A stretch of 64,000 nucleotides of DNA. It comes from Candidatus Amarobacillus elongatus (GTDB lineage: Bacteria; Chloroflexota; Dehalococcoidia; Tepidiformales; Tepidiformaceae). A program made the translations under genes and the position numbers. Below are positions 1 to 7,095 of the stretch, piece after piece. Under the pieces are notes generated by a model. It ran no database searches, was not told the origin of the DNA, and saw nothing but the letters and a program-made list of their open reading frames with translations. The stretch's first letter is position 1. The number at the start of each line of letters is the position of its first letter. The DNA is taken from NCBI GenBank assembly GCA_016703545.1, contig JADJBX010000010.1, positions 1-64,000 of the forward strand, written 5' to 3'.

Positions 1-327
1 CTGGCGGACGTGCTCCAGCGTGTACGGCAGGAGCGCCAGGTGGCGGGCCCGCTTCACGGCCGTGGCGATGAGGCGCTGGTGCTTGAGGCAGGCGCCCGTC
101 TTGCGGCGCGGCTCGATCTTGCCGCGCTCGCTGATGTACATGCGCAGGCGGCCGACTTCCTTGTAATCCACGCCGGGGATGTGGTCGGCGCAGAAGCGGC
201 AAACCTTGCGGCGGCCGCCGAAGCGGCGTGGCGGCCGCGCGGGCCGGTCGCCACCGGGGGCGCCGCCTTCGGGGCGCTCCGGGCGTTCGGGCCGGTCTTC
301 GCGAGGGGAACGTTCTTCGTTGGACAT
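1..327 (-). CDS. rpsR: 30S ribosomal protein S18 (3' end cut by window edge)
   Basis: S18 sits beside S6 on the platform of the small ribosomal subunit. The gene reads on the minus strand from ATG at 327 and runs off the left edge after 109 codons. The first 35 residues are a low-complexity Arg/Pro/Glu/Gly extension; the core follows with VCRFCADH, a YISERGKI segment and GACLKHQR. The CxxC...CxxH pattern marks the zinc-binding form of S18. It is the last gene of rpsF-ssb-rpsR, 81 nt after ssb. The N-terminal extension is longer than in textbook S18, which suits a high-GC genome. Identity is clear; only the C-terminus is unseen. Confidence 0.96.
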   Translation of the reverse strand, partial: MSNEERSPREDRPERPERPEGGAPGGDRPARPPRRFGGRRKVCRFCADHIPGVDYKEVGRLRMYISERGKIEPRRKTGACLKHQRLIATAVKRARHLALLPYTLEHVRQ

Positions 328-408
328 GGGGTGATTCCTTCCCGATGGGTGTGCGCGCGAAGAACGCGCGCCGGGGTGTAAGCCGCGAAAAGCGGCGGGT
401 GCGGCCTG

Positions 409-942
409 CTATTCGAAGGGCAGGTCGTCGGGGTCACTGGGGTAGCCGCCGCCGGCGTTCCCGCCGCCGGACGGGCGTCCGCCGCCGCCGTAGCTGCTGC
501 GAGCGCCGCCCGAGGGTGCGCCGCCGCCGGCGTTGCCGCCGCGGCGGCCGGCGAAGCTGGATTCGCCATCGCCCCAGCCTGCGCCACCGCCCGCACCGCC
601 GCCGTCGTCCCCGCGGCCGCCGAGCAGCTGCAGGGTGTTGACGATGACTTCGGTGCGGTAGTGGCGCTGGCCCTGGTCATCGTCCCAGGAGCGCGTTTGG
701 AGGCGGCCCTCAACGTAGACGGACTTGCCCTTCGTGATGTACTGGCTCACGCGTTCGGCGGTTTCGGCGAACATCACGATGTTGAACCACTCGGTCTGTT
801 CTTCCCAATCGCCGGACTGACCGCGGCGGCGTCCATTGACGGCCAGGCTGAACTCAGCCTTCGCCATGCCGCTGGCCAGGTAGCGGAGCTCCGCATCCTT
901 GCCGGCGTTGCCGATGAGCATGACCTTGTTCAGGCTGGCCAA
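409..942 (-). CDS. ssb: single-stranded DNA-binding protein
   Basis: SSB coats single-stranded DNA in replication, repair and recombination. The 177-aa protein has an N-terminal OB fold (about residues 1-110, opening MASLNKVMLIGN with WFNIVMF and YVEGRLQTR), a long Gly-rich flexible linker and the acidic tail DPDDLPFE that recruits partner proteins. The start codon is TTG at 942, chosen because the family begins at this residue and GGAGG lies just upstream. The gene sits 17 nt after rpsF and before rpsR, the standard order of this operon. Confidence 0.96.
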   Translation of the reverse strand: MASLNKVMLIGNAGKDAELRYLASGMAKAEFSLAVNGRRRGQSGDWEEQTEWFNIVMFAETAERVSQYITKGKSVYVEGRLQTRSWDDDQGQRHYRTEVIVNTLQLLGGRGDDGGGAGGGAGWGDGESSFAGRRGGNAGGGAPSGGARSSYGGGGRPSGGGNAGGGYPSDPDDLPFE

Positions 943-959
943 TGGAGTGCCTCCTCGGA

Positions 960-1472
960 TCAGGCAGAGGGCGCGTCGCCCTCGGCGGCGGGTGCTGCCG
1001 GGGCTTCCTCGGCGGGAGCAGCGGCCGGCGCGGATTCAGCTTCCGCGGCCGGCGCCGTTTCCGGCGCGGCGGTTGCCACAGGCGCGGGCGCAGTTTCCGG
1101 CGCGGCCGCGACAGGCGCTGTCGCAGGTGCGGCGGCTTCGCCCGGAGGGCGGCGCGGTTCCCGGGGCTGCGGCGGGGGCGGCAGTTCGTCCGCCCGCACG
1201 ATCAGGTGGCGATACACCTTCTCGTCGATCTTCAGGTGCGCTTCAAGGGACTCGACGGCCGCCGGGTCCAGGTTCACGCGCGACACAATGTAGTCGCCAT
1301 CGATGGCACGGCCGATGGGGTACGCCATGCGGCGGCGGCCCCAGTGGTCGACGCGGATGACGTTGCCACCGCGCGCTTCGACCTGCGTGGTGAGGTGCTG
1401 GACCGAGGCATCAGGGCCCCCGGCTTCGGCGACGGCGAGGTCATAGACCATCGTCAGTTCGTATTCCCGCAT
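960..1472 (-). CDS. rpsF: 30S ribosomal protein S6
   Basis: S6 is a platform protein that pairs with S18. The start is ATG at 1472, preceded by GGAG eight bases upstream; this gives 170 aa. Residues 1 to about 100 are the S6 fold (MREYELTMVYD, WGRRRMAYPI, LKIDEKVYRHLIVR). The last 70 residues are an Ala/Pro/Glu tail, much longer than usual and probably disordered. It is the first gene of rpsF-ssb-rpsR. Frame-open sequence continues upstream but has no S6 similarity. Confidence 0.96.
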   Translation of the reverse strand: MREYELTMVYDLAVAEAGGPDASVQHLTTQVEARGGNVIRVDHWGRRRMAYPIGRAIDGDYIVSRVNLDPAAVESLEAHLKIDEKVYRHLIVRADELPPPPQPREPRRPPGEAAAPATAPVAAAPETAPAPVATAAPETAPAAEAESAPAAAPAEEAPAAPAAEGDAPSA

Positions 1473-1716
1473 GGGTCTCCATTTCACCGGGCGATGGGAT
1501 TCCCCGCCAAACGCGGGGCGCACTCCGGCACGAAGGGTGAGGGTATCACCGGCAGGGGTGAGGCTCAATCGCGCGCGGCACCGCGCCGTGCGCCCCCAGG
1601 GAAGAGCCCACATGCGCTCGCAACGCCGCGCGCCCCGGCTGTTGCCCGGTCCCGCCCGCCGGCGCGCCTACGGTGGAAGCACAAGCCTCCCCTTCCGAGG
1701 GGACCGGGAGACCACG

Positions 1717-2130
1717 ATGATTCCACTTCTTGGCACTGCGTTCCGGGCCGGCATGCTGGCCGCGTTCCTGCTGCTCATGACCGTCGCGTTTACCGCCTGC
1801 GGCGGCGACGGCGTCCAATCGGGGACCGAAAGTAACGAAGGCGACCCGCGTATCACCGAGGTCCGGACCGCGGTCGCGGGCAGCGGCGGGGTCGATGGCG
1901 GCGGGGTGCCGCGCGGCACCGTCTGCGATGGCTCGCCCTCACCGGCGGCGAGCGCCAGCGCGAGCAGCACGGCCGGCGCCGGTGGCACGGCCACCGCAAC
2001 GGGCACGGGCGCGGCCACGCGCGAGGCAGCGGCCTCGGCCACGCCTTCCCCGACCGGCACGCCCTGCCCCTCCGCGACCGGCTTCAGGGCCGGGTCGGCA
2101 TCACCTTCGGCCACGATGGCGGCGCGCTAA
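1717..2130 (+). CDS. small Ser/Thr/Ala-rich lipoprotein, unknown function
   Basis: A 137-aa protein starting at ATG 1717 after GGGAGACC. Residues 1-29 are a lipoprotein signal: hydrophobic core LLLMTVAFTA then the lipidated Cys in FTACGG. The rest is low complexity (Ala, Ser, Thr, Gly, Pro) with two Cys residues in GTVCDGSP and GTPCPSAT and no recognisable domain. It is divergent from rpsF; the 244-bp gap holds a possible TACGGT -10 near 1669 and a small CCCC/GGGG stem at 1690-1703. Such stretches usually act as flexible cell-surface anchors. Function unknown. Confidence 0.7.
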   Translation: MIPLLGTAFRAGMLAAFLLLMTVAFTACGGDGVQSGTESNEGDPRITEVRTAVAGSGGVDGGGVPRGTVCDGSPSPAASASASSTAGAGGTATATGTGAATREAAASATPSPTGTPCPSATGFRAGSASPSATMAAR

Positions 2131-2150
2131 CCGGCGCCACCGCACGGTGC

Positions 2151-2633
2151 TCAGGCGGGAGGGGCTGTCAGCGCCCGAATCTGGGCGGCATGGGCGGCGG
2201 CATGTTCGATGCCGCGCTCGACCAGGGTGGCGACGGTGACATTGCCGAGTTCGGGGTGCGAGGCTGCGCGGGCGGCGGCTTCGGCTCCCATGCGCCGGAG
2301 CAGGTCGGCGGTGGCGGCCACCGTCGCCTCGTATGCGTCGAGGGCGAGCGCGGTGTCGGCGGCGGCGTAGCGCAGGGACACCCGCCACGCGTCTTCATCG
2401 AAGGGGTCGAGCCGGGCGGCGCCGGCGCACATGATGCGAACGCGGAACGCGCGCACCAGCTCGGCGTCCGAGAGGTGAACGGCCACGTCGTTCGCGCTCC
2501 AGCCTTCGGGGCCGGGAACCGCGCGGAGGCCCTCGGTGGCGGACTCCCAGGCCCGCCGCACAAGCGCCGGGCCCGCGGCGAAGGCGGCCACGCCCGCCGC
2601 CCAGCCGTCACGCCCGGCGGGCTCCCCTACCAC
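2151..2633 (-). CDS. DinB-like (YfiT/DinB_2 superfamily) protein
   Basis: A 160-aa four-helix-bundle type protein of the DinB/maleylpyruvate-isomerase superfamily, whose members use three His to bind a metal and often act with small thiols. Visible hallmarks are GPEGWSANDVAVHLSDAEL with one conserved His, and a late IEHAAAHAAQIRAL with further His residues. The GTG start at 2633 overlaps the cysM stop by 7 nt, so it is the last gene of the cysteine operon. That setting suggests a thiol-linked role (inference). The substrate cannot be read from the sequence. Confidence 0.75.
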   Translation of the reverse strand: MVGEPAGRDGWAAGVAAFAAGPALVRRAWESATEGLRAVPGPEGWSANDVAVHLSDAELVRAFRVRIMCAGAARLDPFDEDAWRVSLRYAAADTALALDAYEATVAATADLLRRMGAEAAARAASHPELGNVTVATLVERGIEHAAAHAAQIRALTAPPA

Positions 2634-3571
2634 CAGATCTTGCTCTGCACGTCCTCGGGCTCGTCGTCCCAGTCGGTGGTCCAGAGGTTCGAGCTCAGGT
2701 ACTTCCAGCCGCCATCGGCCAGCAGGCAGACGATGTGCTGTTCGCCCTGGAGCCGTTCGGCCACCTTGATGGCGGCCTTCACGACGGAGCCGCAGCTCAC
2801 GCCCACGAAGAGGCCCTCGCGCTGCGTCAGCTCCTTCGACATGGCGAAGCTGGAGGCGCTGTCGACGACGATCTTGCCATCGAGCACGGATTCATCGAGG
2901 ACGGGCGGAATGAAGCCATCCTCGAGAGCGCGCAGCCCCTGGACGGCGTCGCCGGGGTGCGGCGCGGCGGCGATGACTTTGATCGCCGCGTTCTGATCCT
3001 TCAGGTAGCGGCCCGTGCCCGTGAGCGTGCCGCCCGTCCCCAGGCCGGCGACGAACACCGTCGTACCGGGGAGGTCGCGGAGGATCTCCGGGCCCGTGGT
3101 CTCGTAGTGCGCGCGGGGGTTCGCTTCGTTGCCGTACTGGTAGGGGAAGTAGTACTTGCCGGGGTTGGCGGCGACGATCTCCTTCGCGTGCGCGATGGCG
3201 CCGTTCGAACCCAGGTCCCCGGGCGTGTAGATGATGTCGGCGCCGAACGCGGTCAGCAGCTGCGTGCGCTCGGCGCTGACGTTTTCGGGCATGACGCAAA
3301 CGACGCGGTACCCCTTCACGCGGCCAATCATCGCCAGCCCGATGCCGGTGTTCCCGGAGGTCGGTTCGAGGATGGTGGCGCCCGGTGCGAGCTCGCCGCG
3401 CTTCTCGGCGGCTTCGATCATGTACTTCGCGATGCGGTCCTTCACCGAGCCCGTGGGGTTCTGCCCTTCGAGCTTGGCGTACAGGTGCACGTCCGGCCGG
3501 GGCGCGAACGACCGCAGCTCCACGAGCGGGGTGTTGCCGATGAGATCGAGTACCGAGGAATAGAGCGCCAT
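2627..3571 (-). CDS. cysM: cysteine synthase, CysM type (probably O-phosphoserine/CysO dependent)
   Basis: A PLP enzyme of the cysteine synthase family, 314 aa, ATG at 3571 preceded by AGGAGG. Visible motifs: IGNTPLVEL, PLP lysine K44 in GSVKDR, PTSGNTG at about 70-76, phosphate-binding loop GLGTGGTLTGTG. It carries LRALEDGF with R214, which aligns with R220 of Mycobacterium tuberculosis CysM, the residue that selects O-phosphoserine. It also ends in Trp-Trp after an acidic tail. In the mycobacterial route CysM takes sulfur from thiocarboxylated CysO; here a CysO-like gene lies 19 nt upstream. I infer protein-thiocarboxylate-dependent cysteine synthesis. An O-acetylserine substrate is the alternative. 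Confidence 0.9.
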   Translation of the reverse strand: MALYSSVLDLIGNTPLVELRSFAPRPDVHLYAKLEGQNPTGSVKDRIAKYMIEAAEKRGELAPGATILEPTSGNTGIGLAMIGRVKGYRVVCVMPENVSAERTQLLTAFGADIIYTPGDLGSNGAIAHAKEIVAANPGKYYFPYQYGNEANPRAHYETTGPEILRDLPGTTVFVAGLGTGGTLTGTGRYLKDQNAAIKVIAAAPHPGDAVQGLRALEDGFIPPVLDESVLDGKIVVDSASSFAMSKELTQREGLFVGVSCGSVVKAAIKVAERLQGEQHIVCLLADGGWKYLSSNLWTTDWDDEPEDVQSKIWW

Positions 3572-3590
3572 GGCCGCCTCCTGCCGGGGC

Positions 3591-3884
3591 CTAGCGGGCG
3601 CCGCCGGCGAGCGCGGGGAGAATGTCGAGGACGTCGCCGGTCTTGAGCCCGGCTTCGACGCCGCCCATGTACCGGATGTCCTCGTCGTTCAGGTAGACGT
3701 TCACGAAGCGATGGAGCTTGCCGTCTTCGCCGTAGAGGCGGCCCTTGAAGCCGGGGTGGCGGCTGTCGATGTCGTCGAGCACCGCGCCGACGGTCGCGCC
3801 CGTGGCCTGGACGGACTTCTGCCCGCCGGTCACCTGCTGGAGCACGGCCGTCACGCGGACGGTGATGGTTGGTGCGTCACTCAC
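3591..3884 (-). CDS. CysO/MoaD/ThiS-like sulfur carrier with -GGAR tail
   Basis: A 97-aa beta-grasp sulfur carrier. It matches mycobacterial CysO along its length (GGQKSV near residues 20-25, KLHRFVNVYLNDEDIRY at 56-72, ILPALAGG at the end). In working carriers the C-terminal Gly-Gly is adenylated by an E1 enzyme and turned into a thiocarboxylate. Here Gly94-Gly95 are followed by Ala-Arg, so two residues must be clipped before activation. The start is GTG at 3884 with GGGGGA upstream. It lies between the E1 fusion and cysM in the same operon. No JAMM peptidase, the enzyme that trims such tails elsewhere, is visible in the window. Confidence 0.88.
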   Translation of the reverse strand: MSDAPTITVRVTAVLQQVTGGQKSVQATGATVGAVLDDIDSRHPGFKGRLYGEDGKLHRFVNVYLNDEDIRYMGGVEAGLKTGDVLDILPALAGGAR

Positions 3885-3974
3885 GGAATGTCCCCCGATG
3901 TGGTGTGCCGGCGTGTGCGCGCCGGGTGGCGGCGCGGGCGCAGCGCGCTCGCGCCGCCCGTGCGTTCGTGGAAA

Positions 3975-5081
3975 TCAGCCGCCGAACGGAGCTTCGCGGT
4001 GCGGGATGGGCGCGCCGCAGAACTGCTCGTAATCGATCAGCTCATGGATGGTGGGGTTCTGGCCGCAGAGCGGGCAGTTCGGATCCTGCCGGACCTTCAC
4101 GATGCGGAACTCGAGCGAGAGTGCATCGTAAAGGAGGAGGCGGTTCACCAGCGGCTCGCCGACTTCGAGGATGAGCTTGAGCACCTCGGTCGCCTGGATG
4201 CTGCCGATGGTGGCGCACATCGCGCCCAGCACGCCGGCTTCGGCGCAGCTCGGGACCATGCCCGGCGGCGGCGGGGCCGGGTAGAGGCAGCGATAGCACC
4301 CCTTGCCGGGGATGTAGGTCGTCGCCTGCCCGTCGAACATCAGGATCGAGCCGTCGATCAGCGGCTTCTTCAGCAGGTAGGCCGCGTCGTTGACGAGGTA
4401 ACGGGTCGCGAAGTTGTCCGCGCCGTTAATCACGTAGTCGTACTGCTCGATGATGCGGAAGGCGTTGTCGCTCGTGATCGGCTCTTCGTGCGTCACCACC
4501 TCGACGTTCGGGTTGTGCGCGTTCAGCCGCGCCTTCGCCGATTCCACCTTGGGCATGCCGATGCTCTCGGTGACATGCAGGATCTGCCGCTGCAGGTTCG
4601 AACGGTCGACGACATCGAAATCGACGATGCCGATCTTGCCGATGCCCGCGAGCGCGAGGTACAGCGCGACGGGCGAGCCAAGGCCGCCGGCGCCGATGAT
4701 GAGCGCGCTCGATTCGATGATCTTGCGCTGCCCGGCGCTGCCGACCTGCGGCATGATCAGGTGGCGGCTGTAGCGGTCCACCATTTCGGGAGTCATGGCG
4801 GCGCCGGCGCCGCCAGCGAGCGCGGGGATGACGGCGACCTCGTCGCCGCTGCGCACGGGGGTGGCTTCGCCCTGCAGGTTCTCGATTTCGACCTGGTTCA
4901 CGTACACGTTGATGTGCCGCGCGAGCTGCCCGGAGCCATCGAGCAGCTGGTCGTTGAAGCCGGGGAACTGGGCATCGAGGTTGCCGAGCACTTCGCGGAC
5001 GGTGCCGCCTTCAGCGCTGACGCTCGCGCGGTTGCCCACGAGATGGCGGAAAGGAGTGGGGATATAAACGTTGACGGACAT
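3975..5081 (-). CDS. sulfur-carrier (ThiS/CysO-like) fused to MoeB/ThiF-like E1 adenylyltransferase
   Basis: A 368-aa fusion from ATG 5081 (GGAGG upstream). Residues 1-91 are a beta-grasp carrier ending ALAGG at 87-91; a 4-residue linker leads to an E1 domain beginning at Met96 (MTPEMVDRYSRHLIMPQ). The E1 has the ATP loop GAGGLG at 130-135 and two zinc pairs, CYRC 262-265 and CPLC 336-339. It stops at LIDYEQFCG, exactly where MoeZ proteins continue into a rhodanese domain, so that domain is absent. The protein itself ends in Gly-Gly. Met96 could also start a free E1. Probable role: activates the neighbouring CysO-like carrier; the fused carrier may need cleavage or be regulatory (inference). 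Confidence 0.88.
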   Translation of the reverse strand: MSVNVYIPTPFRHLVGNRASVSAEGGTVREVLGNLDAQFPGFNDQLLDGSGQLARHINVYVNQVEIENLQGEATPVRSGDEVAVIPALAGGAGAAMTPEMVDRYSRHLIMPQVGSAGQRKIIESSALIIGAGGLGSPVALYLALAGIGKIGIVDFDVVDRSNLQRQILHVTESIGMPKVESAKARLNAHNPNVEVVTHEEPITSDNAFRIIEQYDYVINGADNFATRYLVNDAAYLLKKPLIDGSILMFDGQATTYIPGKGCYRCLYPAPPPPGMVPSCAEAGVLGAMCATIGSIQATEVLKLILEVGEPLVNRLLLYDALSLEFRIVKVRQDPNCPLCGQNPTIHELIDYEQFCGAPIPHREAPFGG

Positions 5082-5179
5082 GTTGCGGGCCTCCTTCGAT
5101 TCCGCGGCGGGCGGCACGATGCTGGCGCCGGGCAGGCGGCGGCGGCTCGGGGCCGCGCGCGTTCCCCCCGGACGGGGCG

Positions 5180-6115
5180 TCACAGATTCACGCTAAGATA
5201 CCGCTCCCCGGTATCACAGAGCATCGTCACCACCGTTTTCCCTTCGCCGAGCTTCGCGGCGACCTTCCCGGCGGCAATGACGTTCGCGGCGGCGGAGATT
5301 CCGAGCAACAGCCCTTCCTCGCGCGCCAGCCGCCGCGCCATGACAAGCGCTTCCTTGTCCTCGACGCGGATGACCTCGTTGTACACGTCGCGGTCCAGCA
5401 CCCCGGGCACGAAGCTCGCGCCGATGCCCTGGATGGCGTGCATGCCCGCGCGGCCACCGCTGAGCACGGGCGAACGCGCGGGCTCGACCGCGGCGATGTG
5501 GACCTGCGCGCCAATCTCCTCCCGCAGGAGGCGGCCGACACCGGTAATGGTGCCGCCCGTGCCGACCCCGGCGACGAAGGCATCGACGCGTCCGCCCGTG
5601 GCGGCGAGGATTTCGCGGCCGGTGGTGCGGTAGTGCATCTCCGGGTTGGCGGCGTTCTCGAACTGCTGGGGCATGAACGCGCCGGGCGTCTTCTTCACCA
5701 GCTCCTGGGCGGCGAAGACCGCGCCGGTCATCCCTTCGATCGCGGGCGTGAGCACGAGTTCGGCGCCGTACCGTTCGAACAACCGGCGGCGTTCCACCGA
5801 CATGTCCTCGGGCATTGTCAGCACGAGCCGGTACCCCTTGACCGCTGCCACCAGCGCGAGGCCGATGCCGGTGTTGCCGGAGGTCGGCTCGACGATGGTG
5901 GCGCCGGGGGCGAGGGTGCCGCGGCGTTCGGCGTCTTCGATCATCGCCAGGGCAATGCGGTCCTTCACGCTCCCGCCCGGGTTCAGGTTCTCCAGCTTGC
6001 CCAGCACGGTGGCGCCGGCCGGGACCACGCGATGCAGCCGCACGAGCGGCGTCGCGCCAATCAGCTCCAGGACCGAATCCGCGATGAGCGGACGCGTGAC
6101 GGCGCTGGCGGTCAT
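5180..6115 (-). CDS. cysK: cysteine synthase A (O-acetylserine sulfhydrylase)
   Basis: PLP enzyme that makes cysteine from O-acetylserine and sulfide, 311 aa. Motifs: IGATPLVRL, PLP lysine K51 in GSVKDR, PTSGNTG, GVGTGGTITGVG, HAIQGIGASFVP and the late GERYLS typical of CysK. Its ATG overlaps the Rrf2 regulator's stop in an ATGA, implying coupled translation. In Bacillus and Staphylococcus the Rrf2-type repressor CymR works as a complex with CysK; the overlap here fits such a pair (inference). It differs from the two CysM-type paralogues in the window, so the cell seems to hold both O-acetylserine and carrier-dependent routes. Confidence 0.93.
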   Translation of the reverse strand: MTASAVTRPLIADSVLELIGATPLVRLHRVVPAGATVLGKLENLNPGGSVKDRIALAMIEDAERRGTLAPGATIVEPTSGNTGIGLALVAAVKGYRLVLTMPEDMSVERRRLFERYGAELVLTPAIEGMTGAVFAAQELVKKTPGAFMPQQFENAANPEMHYRTTGREILAATGGRVDAFVAGVGTGGTITGVGRLLREEIGAQVHIAAVEPARSPVLSGGRAGMHAIQGIGASFVPGVLDRDVYNEVIRVEDKEALVMARRLAREEGLLLGISAAANVIAAGKVAAKLGEGKTVVTMLCDTGERYLSVNL

Positions 6116-6549
6116 ATGGAATACCTCCCGGTCACGGCGTTCGGTTCACGTTCGAGCAGGTCGGCGACGGTGTAGGCGTCGAGGATGGCGGACGTGGCTT
6201 CGCGGATTCGCTCCCAGATCTCGCGCTGGCCGCACTGGTGCGGGTGGTCCGTCGCTTCCGCGGGCTCATCGAGCCACGCGACGGGGGCGAGGCTCCCCTC
6301 GAGCGATTCGATGACCTCGCGCACGCGGATGGTGGCGGGGTCGCGAATGAGTTCGTGCCCACCGGCCGGGCCGCGCAGCGAACGGATGAAGCCCGCCTTG
6401 CGCAGCGTCGTCAGGAGCTGGTCCAGGTACTGCTCCGGGATGTGCCTGCGCAGCGCGATCTCCGACGATTGCAGCGGCCCCTGGCCGTAATGCCCGGCCA
6501 GTTCGATGAGGGCGCGAAGGCCGTAATCACTGCGAGTGGAGACGCGCAC
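6112..6549 (-). CDS. Rrf2-family transcriptional regulator (CymR-like)
   Basis: A 145-aa winged-helix repressor. I place the start at GTG 6549, giving MRVSTRSDYGLRALIEL, the normal Rrf2 N-terminus; the longer frame adds 37 unrelated residues. Seen: helix-turn-helix near residues 25-50 (IPEQYLDQLLTTLRKAGF) and the wing RGPAGGHEL. Only one Cys (HQCGQ) is present in place of the three that hold an Fe-S cluster in IscR/NsrR, so it is cluster-free like CymR. It leads the cysteine operon and overlaps cysK by 4 nt, so it probably represses this operon and itself. Confidence 0.88.
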   Translation of the reverse strand: MRVSTRSDYGLRALIELAGHYGQGPLQSSEIALRRHIPEQYLDQLLTTLRKAGFIRSLRGPAGGHELIRDPATIRVREVIESLEGSLAPVAWLDEPAEATDHPHQCGQREIWERIREATSAILDAYTVADLLEREPNAVTGRYSI

Positions 6550-6605
6550 GAAGGGTTCCCGGTTCGCCTTCCCGGGCTCGAACGGCGGGTGAGCCGAGCT
6601 GCCGT

Positions 6606-6629
6606 GAGAAAGTCGAGTAAGTCTGTCAA
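6606..6629 (-). promoter_or_regulatory. -35 box with tandem 9-mers upstream of the cysteine operon
   Basis: On the minus strand a perfect TTGACA (6629-6624) is followed directly by GACTTACTC and GACTTTCTC, a tandem 9-bp repeat with one mismatch, about 57 nt before the Rrf2 gene's start. The repeat lies between the -35 box and the expected -10, a good place for repressor binding. The -10 is not convincing. Confidence 0.5.
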
Positions 6630-6707
6630 CAATCGTAGGCGGGTGGCGGCGAGGGCGCAAGCGAGGCCGGTTTCGTGCCTGGGCGGCGCGAGTCCGCCAC
6701 CCTCCCG

Positions 6708-6713
6708 TATCCT
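6708..6713 (+). promoter_or_regulatory. TATCCT -10 box, predicted leaderless start
   Basis: TATCCT ends 6 nt before ATG 6720 of the YciI-like gene; no Shine-Dalgarno fits in the gap. Confidence 0.55.
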
Positions 6714-6719
6714 TCGCCC

Positions 6720-6992
6720 ATGCACTACCTGCTCTTCTACGACTACGTCGACGATATGCTCGCCAAGCGTGACCCGGTGCGGCCGGGGCACCTCGAACTC
6801 GTCCGCGCCTGGCACGAACGGGGCGCCCTGAAGATGGCGGGCGCGATGACGGACCCGCTCGACGGCGCCGTCTTCGTGTTCACCTGCGACTCCCCATCCG
6901 ACATCGACGCGTTCGTCGCCGCCGACCCCTACGTCGCGAACAACCTGGTCACGGGGTGGCGGGTGCGGCCCTGGAACGTGGTGGTGGGGTAG
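6720..6992 (+). CDS. YciI-like protein
   Basis: A 90-aa ferredoxin-fold protein of the YciI family, which holds a conserved His/Asp pair and is of mostly unknown chemistry. It begins MHYLLFYDYVDDM and contains RPGHLELVRAWHERG and MAGAMTDPLDG, then the VAADPYVANNLV segment usual for the family. The start at 6720 is supported by family length and by the -10 box just upstream. Its TAG stop is part of a 7-bp repeat array. It is transcribed alone, convergent with the secreted-protein gene at 7096. Confidence 0.82.
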   Translation: MHYLLFYDYVDDMLAKRDPVRPGHLELVRAWHERGALKMAGAMTDPLDGAVFVFTCDSPSDIDAFVAADPYVANNLVTGWRVRPWNVVVG

Positions 6993-7090
6993 AGAAAAGA
7001 GAAAAGAGAAAGGAGAAAAGGGCGCGCCTGCCGTAGCCGATCTTCCGCGCGGGGTCGTCCCGCCTTTGTCTTTCTCCTTTCTCCTTTCTC
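6992..7090. repeat. heptamer element A: inverted purine-rich 7-bp arrays
   Basis: GAGAAAA-type units repeat four times at 6992-7019, the first overlapping the stop codon of the YciI-like gene. Three units of the same family (GAGAAAG) lie on the opposite strand at 7090-7070. The 50-bp middle contains GCCGTAGCCG at 7030-7039 and GGGGTCGTCCCGCC at 7051-7064. The inverted arms could pair in RNA and may end transcription between these convergent genes. Confidence 0.8.
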
Positions 7091-7095
7091 AGCCG

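Noticed and set aside
3570..5633. A 687-codon frame on the plus strand across the cysteine operon
   Set aside because: Antisense to well-conserved carrier, E1 and CysK genes; no motif of its own.
6992..7090. Heptamer arrays as plasmid-type iterons or an origin
   Set aside because: The units differ between loci, no rep gene or DnaA-box cluster is near, and the arrays sit at gene ends.
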